This document shows positions 1 to 7,898 of a DNA stretch of 64,000 nt, piece after piece. The position numbers were made by a program, and so were the translations under genes. Positions within the stretch are counted from its first letter, which is position 1. Every line of letters starts with the position of its first letter. The stretch comes from Aquimarina intermedia (GTDB lineage: Bacteria > Bacteroidota > Bacteroidia > Flavobacteriales > Flavobacteriaceae). Under the pieces are notes generated by a model, which saw only the letters and a list, made by a program, of their open reading frames with translations, was not told the DNA's origin and searched no databases. The stretch spans positions 1 through 64,000 of the forward strand of contig NZ_VNHU01000007.1 of the NCBI RefSeq assembly GCF_008124785.1. The letters run 5' to 3'.

Positions 1-1
1 G

Positions 2-964
2 ATTTGCTGTGGTGAAAATTTACTCTTTCTCATACTGCTTAAATTTAAGATTTTTATTCTACTTTTAAACAGTTCGGTTTTATGGGAAGCTTACACTAAA
101 ATGTCTGCGAATTGGCATAATATATTTTCAGTTTATAATATAGAAGAAGAAAAAAAATTATCCAAAGAGCTAATTGAATTTATTAATAATAATTCAAATG
201 AATTAGCAAAGACAAAGATTGACAAAGATTACCCAGACACAAAATCAGCACAAGACTTTATACGTACAATACTACTTGAGAATAATTTCAATAATGATAG
301 TTATAAAGATTTACTAAAAGCTGTCCCTTACATTTATCCATCTTTAGATTTTGGGCAATTATCTCTTGAAAAGGCTAAGTCATTAGTCCAAAATAAAACT
401 CTAATTGTCAATAGTGATAACTATAGACTTCTTAAAGATAATTTTGGAGATTATTACATTTCATTAATTGAAAATGACATTGAAAAATTTATTGAAAAAA
501 TAGATACTTTCCAACTTGATAATTCTGACAGATTATTGATTTTAGAATCAGAAAAAATCTCTATAAATCAAAAAGTTGAATTTATAAATTATCATACTCA
601 AACTGTTTTCACAACAGAAATTGAATTATTAAATCAATTAGGAAATTTGTTGAGTTCAAATTTAGAATTGAAAATTGATAAGGAAATTATTAATTCAGTT
701 TTACTTAAAAGCAATTTAAAAGCCTTAAGCAAAATAAAAATTTTTAATAAATACAATTCTTTATTTAATAATAGTGAAATTGAATTATTTCTTACGTCAC
801 TTGGTGAACCATACTCAACCATAACTGAAAACGGTAAAAGACCATTAATTGAATATAATGATTCGAATGAATGTTTTATAAAAACATTGGTTCAAAAAAA
901 ATCTATATCCAAATATGAGGTTGAGAAAAGAGGAATTAGAATATCAACATTTAGAAATAAGTAA
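2..964 (+). CDS. C-terminal part of a probable YobI-family P-loop NTPase (5' end outside window)
   Basis: The frame is open back to base 2, so this is the 3' part of a gene that begins before the window; the Met at 101 is probably internal. The visible ~320 residues are Lys/Asn/Ile-rich and mostly helical, with no membrane segment and no Walker motif. The string 'SANWHNIFSVY' followed by a long helical tail, and the ending 'SKYEVEKRGIRISTFRNK', resemble the C-terminal region of large YobI-type P-loop proteins, whose NTPase domain would lie upstream. That family call is from memory. The function of the family is poorly known. The gene stops six bases before a decayed group II intron tail. Confidence 0.5.
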   Translation: MCCGENLLFLILLKFKIFILLLNSSVLWEAYTKMSANWHNIFSVYNIEEEKKLSKELIEFINNNSNELAKTKIDKDYPDTKSAQDFIRTILLENNFNNDSYKDLLKAVPYIYPSLDFGQLSLEKAKSLVQNKTLIVNSDNYRLLKDNFGDYYISLIENDIEKFIEKIDTFQLDNSDRLLILESEKISINQKVEFINYHTQTVFTTEIELLNQLGNLLSSNLELKIDKEIINSVLLKSNLKALSKIKIFNKYNSLFNNSEIELFLTSLGEPYSTITENGKRPLIEYNDSNECFIKTLVQKKSISKYEVEKRGIRISTFRNK

Positions 965-970
965 AGTGCA

Positions 971-1075
971 AATCGAGTAGACGGCTCCGACTAAAATAGT
1001 AGGAGTTCGCCTCTCACACCAACGTACGTACGGGTCGCGCCTGCCTGACGGCAAAGGTAGGTATACGGCGGTTCA
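971..1075 (-). mobile_element. Group II intron 3' tail remnant (domains V-VI), interrupted
   Basis: On the minus strand this reads GAACCGCCGTATAC, then an insert, then CCCGTACGTACG, TGGTGTGAGAGG, a small hairpin (CTCC..ACT/AGT..GGAG) and finally CTACTCGATT. This is the order of bacterial group II intron domain V, domain VI and the 3' end. No maturase gene follows, so it is a remnant. The domain V loop carries an insert of about 20 bases (1041-1061) that is itself a hairpin (CCTGCCT/AGGTAGG). Confidence 0.6.
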
Positions 1076-1197
1076 CCAGATTGTAGTCTGCACCTAATTT
1101 ATATGCACTTATAAAACTTCTCCTATATAACTGCCTTATAACAATGACGTTTGGAAAGTCTTTTTTAGAAATGTATTTTTAGGCTTCTTTGATGAGA

Positions 1198-1281
1198 GAC
1201 ATCTTAGAAATAAACAACAATCGACAAGGTTAGAAACTAATTTAGTGTAAACTCTAATCTTTAACTTGTGTAAAAGATGTC
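1198..1281. repeat. Structured intergenic inverted-repeat element
   Basis: Outer arms GACATCTT (1198-1205) and AAGATGTC (1274-1281) are perfect complements. Inner arms AAGGTTAGA and TCTAATCTT (1227-1260) pair with one G-U. The element ends about 20 bases before the start codon of the next gene. It could be a hairpin in the leader RNA, a mobile palindrome, or a recombination site. The rest of the 965-1301 spacer is the intron remnant and unassigned AT-rich sequence. Confidence 0.45.
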
Positions 1282-1301
1282 CCTAAACGAACGGCTTAAA
1301 A

Positions 1302-1835
1302 ATGAATAATACTCAAAAAACAATATTAATATATTTTTTACTCCTTTGGGTTTCCAAAGAAATGATAGCTTGTACTTGTGGATTATCTAGATTATCCGAA
1401 AAGCAGAAATGGGCAATAGAGAATTCGGAATGTATATTCATTGGAGAAGTTTTTGAAATCGATAAACATAATCAAACATACAAAATAAGAGTATCGGAAT
1501 CATTAGATGGTGGAGATACTCCTAATAATATCTATTTAGGAAAAAATTGGAAAACTTGTACTCCCTATATTAATGAAGAAGGAAAATGGATAGTTTATGG
1601 GTCTATGGAAGATGGTTTTTTAAGATTGAATCTTTGTGGTATAAGTAGAAGTTTTAATTATCCTGTGATATATCCTACGCCACCTCCGCCTCCTGAATTA
1701 AACGAAAAACCTAAAAGTAAAATAGAACGTAAAAATGACTATCAAAAACGAAAAGAAAAAAATATCGAAAAAGGACTAGCTGAATTGAATGCGGAAATTG
1801 ATGCTTTGCGAAAGTTAAGGGATAAAAAACAGTAG
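1302..1835 (+). CDS. Small exported protein with Cys-rich N terminus (possible TIMP/NTR-like fold)
   Basis: A 177-residue protein with an N-terminal hydrophobic stretch (residues ~8-22) ending at 'IACTCG', so it is probably exported with Cys near the mature N terminus. The pattern 'ACTCG..S..EKQKWAIENSECIFIGEVFEI' resembles bacterial secreted proteins with an NTR/TIMP-like OB fold, in which cysteines and a 'VF.G.V' strand are typical; I give this tentatively. Further cysteines occur in 'WKTCTPY' and 'NLCGIS'. A proline run (PTPPPPPEL) separates this from a charged, likely coiled-coil tail (residues ~135-177). No function is known. Confidence 0.7.
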   Translation: MNNTQKTILIYFLLLWVSKEMIACTCGLSRLSEKQKWAIENSECIFIGEVFEIDKHNQTYKIRVSESLDGGDTPNNIYLGKNWKTCTPYINEEGKWIVYGSMEDGFLRLNLCGISRSFNYPVIYPTPPPPPELNEKPKSKIERKNDYQKRKEKNIEKGLAELNAEIDALRKLRDKKQ

Positions 1836-1850
1836 CCAGCTGGTAACATT

Positions 1851-1989
1851 ATATATGAAATCAGAGCAATTTAGTGCCAGATCGAAAGGTCATTTCCTTT
1901 GTGCAATGGCGCTAAAGTTTTATAAAAAATAAAAATGCGCAGATAAATCAATTGGCTCAGGTGTAATTGCCTTGCTCCGATTCATATAT
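1851..1989. repeat. 139-bp structured intergenic element with nested inverted repeats
   Basis: Outer arms 1851-1869 and 1972-1989 (the second containing TTGCTCCGATTCATATAT) pair over about 18 bases with one mismatch and one gap. Inner arms TTTAGTGCCA (1870-1879) and TGGCGCTAAA (1907-1916) pair with one mismatch, and an inner GAAAGG/CCTTT follows. It lies between two unrelated small genes, 30 bases before the second. The form resembles a recombination site or a folded RNA, but canonical attC boxes (RYYYAAC, GTTRRRY) are not at its ends. Confidence 0.45.
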
Positions 1990-2018
1990 TTAGCTTTTGT
2001 ACAACCTAAACAAACCAA

Positions 2019-2618
2019 ATGAAAAACCAATTTTTGATATTAATTTCAACTCTACTGTTATTAAGTTGCGGTGGACAAGAAAAGAAAAAAGCAACGGTTG
2101 ACAACGATACTGAGATAGTTGAGAATGCAAAAGAGCAAATTGATTCCTTGACAACGTATGAAAATCATAACTCAGTTGGCAATAATATTATTGAAAGATA
2201 CTTCCCTGAAGAAAAGGAGATAGCAGAATTTGACACAATAATTTCTGAATCCAACTTAAAAATTTCAATTCAGAGTAAATATCTTGATTCATATGTGACA
2301 AACGAATTTGAAATTGAAGGATTTAAACATATCGACAAATATAGAGACAGCGAAAAACACTTACTAATCAAAAAAACAAATGAAATCCTTATTGACACTG
2401 TTTTCAAGAAACGTGATTTTATCGAACTGACCGGACCGGAATTTTTAAAAATTGCTGACTTTCACGGTTATTGGTTCAACAAAATTAAAAATGACACGAT
2501 TGAATTATTTGGAGTGATTAGCAAGCCAGAAACCGATTGGTCAGTAGCATTTTATCACTATCTCGATCTGCGAACCAAAACTTTTGAAACCAAAGAAGAT
2601 ATTAACGAAGAAATATAA
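2019..2618 (+). CDS. Putative lipoprotein of unknown function
   Basis: A 199-residue protein with a clear lipoprotein signal: a positively charged start, hydrophobic core and lipobox 'LLSC' with Cys at about residue 17, followed by GGQEKKK. The charged linker after the Cys suits outer-membrane-anchored flavobacterial lipoproteins. The rest alternates strands and helices, with no motif I recognise. It ends about 15 bases before a second group II intron tail. Confidence 0.7.
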   Translation: MKNQFLILISTLLLLSCGGQEKKKATVDNDTEIVENAKEQIDSLTTYENHNSVGNNIIERYFPEEKEIAEFDTIISESNLKISIQSKYLDSYVTNEFEIEGFKHIDKYRDSEKHLLIKKTNEILIDTVFKKRDFIELTGPEFLKIADFHGYWFNKIKNDTIELFGVISKPETDWSVAFYHYLDLRTKTFETKEDINEEI

Positions 2619-2632
2619 AAAATGCAGCACAC

Positions 2633-2652
2633 AATCGAGTAGACGGCTCCCG
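2633..2652 (-). mobile_element. Second group II intron 3'-end remnant
   Basis: The sequence starting AATCGAGTAGACGGCTCC matches the first 18 bases of the remnant at 971, in the same orientation and again just after the stop codon of a plus-strand gene. Only the extreme 3' end remains; no domain V is visible. A copy of the dispersed repeat follows directly. Confidence 0.5.
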
Positions 2653-2660
2653 CTTCGTAA

Positions 2661-2760
2661 CCTCTGCTGACTTCACGCATAGTATCAAAACTATAACAGC
2701 TACAGACTCAAAAAAATATGTAGTTTAGTGATAATTTAAATCAAAAACCTCACTCCGGTT
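2661..2760. repeat. Dispersed intergenic repeat, copy 1
   Basis: Shares with four other copies in the window the blocks ATAGTAT (2679), GCTACAGACTC (2699), GTAGTTTA (2720) and a final CACTCCGG. The distance from ATAGTAT to GTAGTTTA is 41 bases. The remainder of the 2619-2944 spacer shows nothing else I can name. Confidence 0.45.
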
Positions 2761-2944
2761 AGTAACTATGTGTTACCTCTTACTATTGATATTAAAGAAA
2801 GCTAGTTGCCAAAGATTTTTATTTTACAATATTTAGTTATCTTAAGGAATACTGTGGTGTACTCCTAGAGTATTCTTCAATTTTTCATACTAAAAACAAT
2901 ATAGTGATTTATTTTATCTACTATGTATGTACGTGTGTTACCTT

Positions 2945-3928
2945 CTAATTTAACAACTTACTGGGTAGATACCCCAACTGTCTTTTGAAGGCAACTGTAA
3001 AATGTTGAGGGTTTTTATAGCCCACCTCATAGGAGGCTTGAGCAATCGTATATCCATGATTTAAGATCAGCTCTGTTGCTTTTTCGATCCTCAAAGAAGT
3101 AATATACTTAAACACCGGGATTCCATAAATTTGTTTAAAAACGGTTTTAAACTTGGAGGTATTAAAACCTGCTAATTGAGATAGTTTCTCAATGGTTAAG
3201 TCTTCTTTTAGATTTGTCCTAATATAATCTTCTATGCTACTTACACGCTCTTTATCTTCATCTCGTATTTTTTTACGCGAGCCCAACGATCGATTGGATG
3301 TTAAGGACACCAAAAGTAATTCTGCTAACTTAGATTCTATATAAGATTGTCGAATAATACTCTCAAACGAACAGGTAAGCAAATCTTTAATAATATTTCT
3401 AAGTTGATTGTTAATCATCAAACCATCATCAAAAAAAGAGCAAGGCTGGTCTTTTTTTAAAGCTTTTTGGTATTTTTTCGAACTTTTTAAAATACCTGTT
3501 CCCATTTTACTCTCCAAAAAAGATTTAGTAAAGTAAACATTCAGTACTTGGCTTTTATCGCTAGAATATTTATATACATAAGTGGATTTCGGAATGTAAA
3601 ATAGGGTATATAAATTTTTACCTAAAGTAAGCGCTGTGGATGCATCTTCATGTAAAGCAACATGTAATTCTCCTTCTAATACATATTGAAGTAAAAATAC
3701 GGGTTGATTTTGAACTACTTGTACAGTATGACTTTCAATATCTGTGGAAGTATAATCTTGAAAAAGTACAAACGTCTTATCTACGTGAATTTCTTTGACA
3801 GTGCCAGTGACACCACCTGTAAACTCTGAATGTTCACCTTCTGACAAAAAAGAAATTTTAAAATCTTTATTAAAGCTCTTCACCAATTCTTCACCAATAC
3901 ATGTTGAGCTTTTGAACCGAAATTCCAT
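2945..3928 (-). CDS. AraC-family transcriptional regulator (probable regulator of the adjacent TonB receptor operon)
   Basis: A 327-residue protein with a C-terminal AraC/XylS DNA-binding domain (residues ~228-327). It has two helix-turn-helix units, 'LTIEKLSQLAGFNTSKFKTVF' and 'TIAQASYEVGYKNPQHFTVAF', ending in the usual 'GYLPSKL'. The N-terminal ~220 residues probably form the ligand-sensing or dimerisation part. AraC regulators of this length are often paired with siderophore receptor genes (PchR type). It is divergent from a TonB receptor, 103 bases away, and a tandem 14-bp repeat in that gap is a likely binding site. The inducer is unknown, though an iron chelate would fit the context. 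Confidence 0.88.
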   Translation of the reverse strand: MEFRFKSSTCIGEELVKSFNKDFKISFLSEGEHSEFTGGVTGTVKEIHVDKTFVLFQDYTSTDIESHTVQVVQNQPVFLLQYVLEGELHVALHEDASTALTLGKNLYTLFYIPKSTYVYKYSSDKSQVLNVYFTKSFLESKMGTGILKSSKKYQKALKKDQPCSFFDDGLMINNQLRNIIKDLLTCSFESIIRQSYIESKLAELLLVSLTSNRSLGSRKKIRDEDKERVSSIEDYIRTNLKEDLTIEKLSQLAGFNTSKFKTVFKQIYGIPVFKYITSLRIEKATELILNHGYTIAQASYEVGYKNPQHFTVAFKRQLGYLPSKLLN

Positions 3929-3932
3929 TTCA

Positions 3933-3967
3933 TCTTTTTACGTTATAATAAGTTCTTTTTACGTTAT
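3933..3967. promoter_or_regulatory. Tandem direct-repeat operator, probably for the AraC regulator
   Basis: The 14-base sequence TCTTTTTACGTTAT occurs at 3933-3946 and again, identical, at 3954-3967. The repeats start 21 bases apart, two turns of the DNA helix. The pair lies between the AraC start codon (3928) and the TonB receptor promoter, with the second copy near its -33 region. Two same-face direct repeats are typical of AraC-family sites. Confidence 0.6.
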
Positions 3968-3988
3968 TAAGAATTAATCTAAACAACA

Positions 3989-3996
3989 TACATTTG
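3989..3996 (+). promoter_or_regulatory. Bacteroidota -7 promoter element (TACATTTG) for the TonB receptor operon
   Basis: TACATTTG fits the TAnnTTTG consensus of the Bacteroidota housekeeping sigma factor and lies 35 bases before the GTG start of the receptor gene. The region where a -33 element would lie overlaps the second operator repeat, as expected for an activated promoter. Confidence 0.5.
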
Positions 3997-4030
3997 CAAA
4001 TATAAAATTATTTTTATTAAGTCTAAATAA

Positions 4031-6454
4031 GTGAATTTAAAATTACTCCTTTTCGCCTTTACAAGTACACTATTTGTATACTCACAAGGTAATCGCAATC
4101 GTGTCTCAGGTCAAATTTTTGATAGTTTAGGTCAACCCCTATTTGGAGCAACGGTTGTTCTTGATAAGAATACTAAAGCAACGGTCACGAGTGATGATGG
4201 TTTTTATGTATTTAACAATTTATCACAAGGCACTCATGTATTGAAAGCTTCTTTTATGGGATTTTTTTCTAAATCAATAGAAATACGTTTTGAGGCAAAT
4301 GAAATAAATCAAGAGGTTACACAGAATTTTTTTTTAAAAGAGAATGTTGAAGCACTGCAAGAAGTAAATATTCAAAGTAAAACAGAAAAACGCAGAATAG
4401 AAGAAAAAGGATTTTCTGTTAGTGTTTTAGAAACTAAGGAAGCGAGTCAAAGAAATATTCAAACTAACGAATTATTAAAAACTAGTGTGGGTATAAATAT
4501 TCGTCAAAATGGAGGGTTGGGTTCAGATGTACAATATAGTTTAAATGGTTTATCTGGGAATGCTGTACGCATATTCATTGACGGAATTCCCATTTCATTA
4601 TACGGTTCTTCTTTCAACTTAAACAGCATCCCTCCTGCTATGATTAAAAGAATTGAGGTATATAAAGGTGTAGTTCCGGGATATTTGGCTGATGACGCTT
4701 TGGGCGGTGCCATTAATGTTATACTTCATAAAGGAACTAAAACCAACTTAAATACTTCTGTTTCCTATGGATCCTTCAATACATTTACAACTAATATGAA
4801 TGGATTGTATCGTTTTAAAGAATCTGGATTCACTGTTAAAGCTTCTGGATTTTATAATTATTCTGATAATGATTACAAGGTTTCTGGTAGAAGCATTGTA
4901 GTAAACGGTTTAGGTGGTGTACAAACTCCTATAACCGCTAGAAGATTTAATGACGCCTATAAATCAATTGGTGCTGTGGCTCAAATTGGTTTTACTAATG
5001 TAAAATGGGCTGATCAGTTTTTTATTGGTATAACGGGTTCAGACGATTATAAAGAGATTCAACATGGTGTCTTTATGACTACGATCCCTTACAAAGGCAG
5101 GTTTATGGAGTCTGATGCACTACTTACAAGCCTTACATATCAAAAGAAGAATATCTTTTTAGACGGCTTAGATTTTAATGTACATGGTTTATATGGTAAG
5201 AGAAATCGTGTAGTAAATGATACCACCGCTATAGCCTACAGTTGGAATGGAGAACGCGCTATTGATTTTAGAGGAAATGAATTTGAATATGCTTGGGGTT
5301 CTCAACAAGAAGGCGGACCCACATTAACCAAAATAGAAAGAAATGTAGCCTCGGTTAGAACTGGTCTTTCATATGCAATCAATGAGCATCATAAAATTTT
5401 GATTAATCATTTTTATAGCCAAATTGATCGCGAAGATAGTGATGCTCTGCAGTCTGTTTTAGAAAACACTTTTGTCGGTACGAGAGACCTTCAAAAAAAT
5501 ATATTTTCTGCGACATACGAAGTGCAAGCATTTGCGGATAAACTAAAGGCAAATTTGTTTGGGAAATACTACCAACAAAAAACGGTAAATATTGATCCGT
5601 CTATTGTATCTGATGCAAATGGGAATAACCAAATAGTTGATGAAATTATCACCAGCAGCACTACTAATAATGGATATGGTTTTGCTTTATCCTACACATT
5701 TTTACCCAACATCACGATAATTACTTCGGCAGAAAAAGCCATTCGTCTGCCTGATGAAACTGAAGTATTTGGTAATGATGGAGATAACGTTGTTGCCAAC
5801 CCTAGTATAAATCCTGAACAAAGTGATAATTACAATTTTGGGTTTAGATTTGGAAGGTTTGAAATAAAAAAACACGACTTCTCTATAGCTACCAATTTCT
5901 TTACCAGAAATATAAAAGATAGAATTGGTTTACCTATTGAAAATTCTTTAAACGTCAATGACGAAACTATACTATATGTAAATCAAGGAAGTGGTACCTC
6001 AAAAGGAATAGAAGCACAAGTAAACTACGTATATGATGCTAATTTTGGGTTCAATTTTAATGTTTCTCGTTTTGAATTAAAGGTAGTAAACAAGGGAATA
6101 GAGATAGATGCTCCTAACACTCCATTCTTTACAATGAATGCAGGTATGCGTTATTCGATTAAGAATTTTATCAAAAAACAAACGCATTTAAATCTTTTTT
6201 ACAATGCATACTTTACAGAAGCGTTTTCCTTTTTGCCTCCTCAGGGAGAAAATACTTCGGGAGCTGAGTTTTTCGAAGTTCCGCAACAATTAGCACAAGA
6301 TATAGGTGTTAGCTATACATTTCCTAAAAACAATTTTGTACTAAGCTTTGATGTTAAAAACATCTTTGATGCTACCCTATACGATAATTTATCTGTGCAA
6401 AAGCCAGGTAGAGCATATTACCTAAAACTGAATTTTTTTATAAATAAATTTTAA
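4031..6454 (+). CDS. TonB-dependent receptor (probable siderophore or iron-complex receptor)
   Basis: An 807-residue outer-membrane receptor. It starts with GTG, because an in-frame stop lies directly upstream. A signal peptide (1-19, ending 'VYSQG') is followed by a carboxypeptidase-regulatory-like beta-sandwich (~24-105), a plug domain (~125-235, with 'DGIPISLYGSSFNLNSIPP' and 'IEVYKGVVP'), and a beta barrel ending in the aromatic-rich 'LKLNFFINKF'. There is no STN domain, so it does not signal through a FecR protein. It heads an operon of five genes, with 13 bases to the DUF4374 gene. No SusD follows, which argues for iron rather than glycan uptake. Confidence 0.92.
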   Translation: MNLKLLLFAFTSTLFVYSQGNRNRVSGQIFDSLGQPLFGATVVLDKNTKATVTSDDGFYVFNNLSQGTHVLKASFMGFFSKSIEIRFEANEINQEVTQNFFLKENVEALQEVNIQSKTEKRRIEEKGFSVSVLETKEASQRNIQTNELLKTSVGINIRQNGGLGSDVQYSLNGLSGNAVRIFIDGIPISLYGSSFNLNSIPPAMIKRIEVYKGVVPGYLADDALGGAINVILHKGTKTNLNTSVSYGSFNTFTTNMNGLYRFKESGFTVKASGFYNYSDNDYKVSGRSIVVNGLGGVQTPITARRFNDAYKSIGAVAQIGFTNVKWADQFFIGITGSDDYKEIQHGVFMTTIPYKGRFMESDALLTSLTYQKKNIFLDGLDFNVHGLYGKRNRVVNDTTAIAYSWNGERAIDFRGNEFEYAWGSQQEGGPTLTKIERNVASVRTGLSYAINEHHKILINHFYSQIDREDSDALQSVLENTFVGTRDLQKNIFSATYEVQAFADKLKANLFGKYYQQKTVNIDPSIVSDANGNNQIVDEIITSSTTNNGYGFALSYTFLPNITIITSAEKAIRLPDETEVFGNDGDNVVANPSINPEQSDNYNFGFRFGRFEIKKHDFSIATNFFTRNIKDRIGLPIENSLNVNDETILYVNQGSGTSKGIEAQVNYVYDANFGFNFNVSRFELKVVNKGIEIDAPNTPFFTMNAGMRYSIKNFIKKQTHLNLFYNAYFTEAFSFLPPQGENTSGAEFFEVPQQLAQDIGVSYTFPKNNFVLSFDVKNIFDATLYDNLSVQKPGRAYYLKLNFFINKF

Positions 6455-6467
6455 AAACAATCATATT

Positions 6468-7823
6468 ATGAAAATTAAATTTTTCAACCTCAGAACGATA
6501 TCCGTAGCTTTAAGTACACTAGTACTTACCGTTAGTTGTAGTGATGATGATTCGATTTCTATAGAAGAAGAAAAACAAGAAAATAATAGATGGATAACCG
6601 TTGCCGCCGCAAGTATGGGAGATAACCCAGGAGACGGGAACGGTGGAACTTTAATATATGCATTGAATAGTGAAGATGCTAAGGATCCTACAAAATCTAT
6701 TGCTCCTTTTGATAATGGATTAATAGTACCCTCAAACAGAACAGCTAGATTGCAATCATCCGAAGATGGTAATACTATCTTTAATATTAGCTACGCAGGA
6801 GACACAGGGGGTAACTACACGAAGTATGAAGTTAAGGGTAGGAATGAATTTACACGCGTTGGTTCTGAAATAAACATTTCTCAATATGTAGGATCTGCAC
6901 CAAGATGGGTGAAATTATTTGATGGAGATAAAACGGGTGCTGCTGTATATGTCTCTACAGAGAATATAATTGATGATAAGGGCACTGATGATGTCACTGA
7001 TGATACGTATGTACGTACAAATGCAAAAATTGGAGTTGTTACATTAGATTTAGAAAATTCTTTAATCAAAGAATTTCAAGAGCACGATGTCGCTTTAAGT
7101 CCAGAGGAAGAAGCTGCTGGGTATTATATCTCAAGGATTGACATGCCTGTTTTAAATGAAGCTGGTGATAAATTGTATATAGGAGCACGTGTTAGCAAAG
7201 TAGATCCGTTAACTGCTGAGCGTGATACGGATTACGAGATTTTAGGTTCTAAAACTATTGTATTGGATTACCCTTCCTTATTAAACCCATCGGTAATTAC
7301 ATCTACCGTAGGTATTGGCAATACAAATGGATACAGAAGTATTAATGCTTTTCTATACAATGGTAGCGTATATCAAGCAAATCAAGCAGATCCTAATGGT
7401 TCTCATATCTTAAAGATTGATTCAAACAATGAATATGATAACTCATACATTTTCAATCTTGACGAGGCTTTAGGAGTACAAGATGCTTATATTCTTGCAT
7501 GGAGACCGGCAGCTAATGGTAAAGCAGTAATTGCTTATCGTCATGCTGGATCTGCAGAAGGTGTTGCTGGTGCACAAGGATTTTTTGCTTTAGCTGACTT
7601 AAATGCTAAAACAGCACAAAAAATTGAAGCCATACCTTATGATCCTGATTTTTACCTATTTCAATACCAAGGTTTTGTTGTAGATGGAACAGAAATCTAT
7701 CTTACACAAGCTCCTGTAGGTAAGAACGGAAATATTTACGTTGTAGAGACCGAAACTGGCGAGATAACCAAAGGTGCTGAGCTGGTTAATAAAGAAGGAA
7801 GCCACTTTATTGGAACTTTTTAA
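6468..7823 (+). CDS. DUF4374-type lipoprotein of the iron-uptake locus
   Basis: A 451-residue lipoprotein with lipobox 'LTVSC' (Cys24) and an acidic linker (SDDDS). The body looks like a beta-propeller-like fold with repeated 'GNGGTLIYAL', 'YEVKGRNEF' and 'GNIYVVETETGEI' strands, matching DUF4374, a family recalled as encoded beside TonB receptors and PepSY proteins in Bacteroidota. It is probably anchored in the outer membrane next to the receptor. Its role, perhaps ligand capture, is inferred from context only. Confidence 0.75.
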   Translation: MKIKFFNLRTISVALSTLVLTVSCSDDDSISIEEEKQENNRWITVAAASMGDNPGDGNGGTLIYALNSEDAKDPTKSIAPFDNGLIVPSNRTARLQSSEDGNTIFNISYAGDTGGNYTKYEVKGRNEFTRVGSEINISQYVGSAPRWVKLFDGDKTGAAVYVSTENIIDDKGTDDVTDDTYVRTNAKIGVVTLDLENSLIKEFQEHDVALSPEEEAAGYYISRIDMPVLNEAGDKLYIGARVSKVDPLTAERDTDYEILGSKTIVLDYPSLLNPSVITSTVGIGNTNGYRSINAFLYNGSVYQANQADPNGSHILKIDSNNEYDNSYIFNLDEALGVQDAYILAWRPAANGKAVIAYRHAGSAEGVAGAQGFFALADLNAKTAQKIEAIPYDPDFYLFQYQGFVVDGTEIYLTQAPVGKNGNIYVVETETGEITKGAELVNKEGSHFIGTF

Positions 7824-7898
7824 GTCCGTACCAAAATTTTAATTTATAAATTCCTTTCTATTCACAATCAGAAAGGAATTTAATCAATACTAAGTAAT

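Noticed and set aside
1198..1989. Integron attC sites
   Set aside because: Pairing is attC-like, but the RYYYAAC and GTTRRRY boxes are not at the ends and no integrase is in the window; kept only as structured elements.
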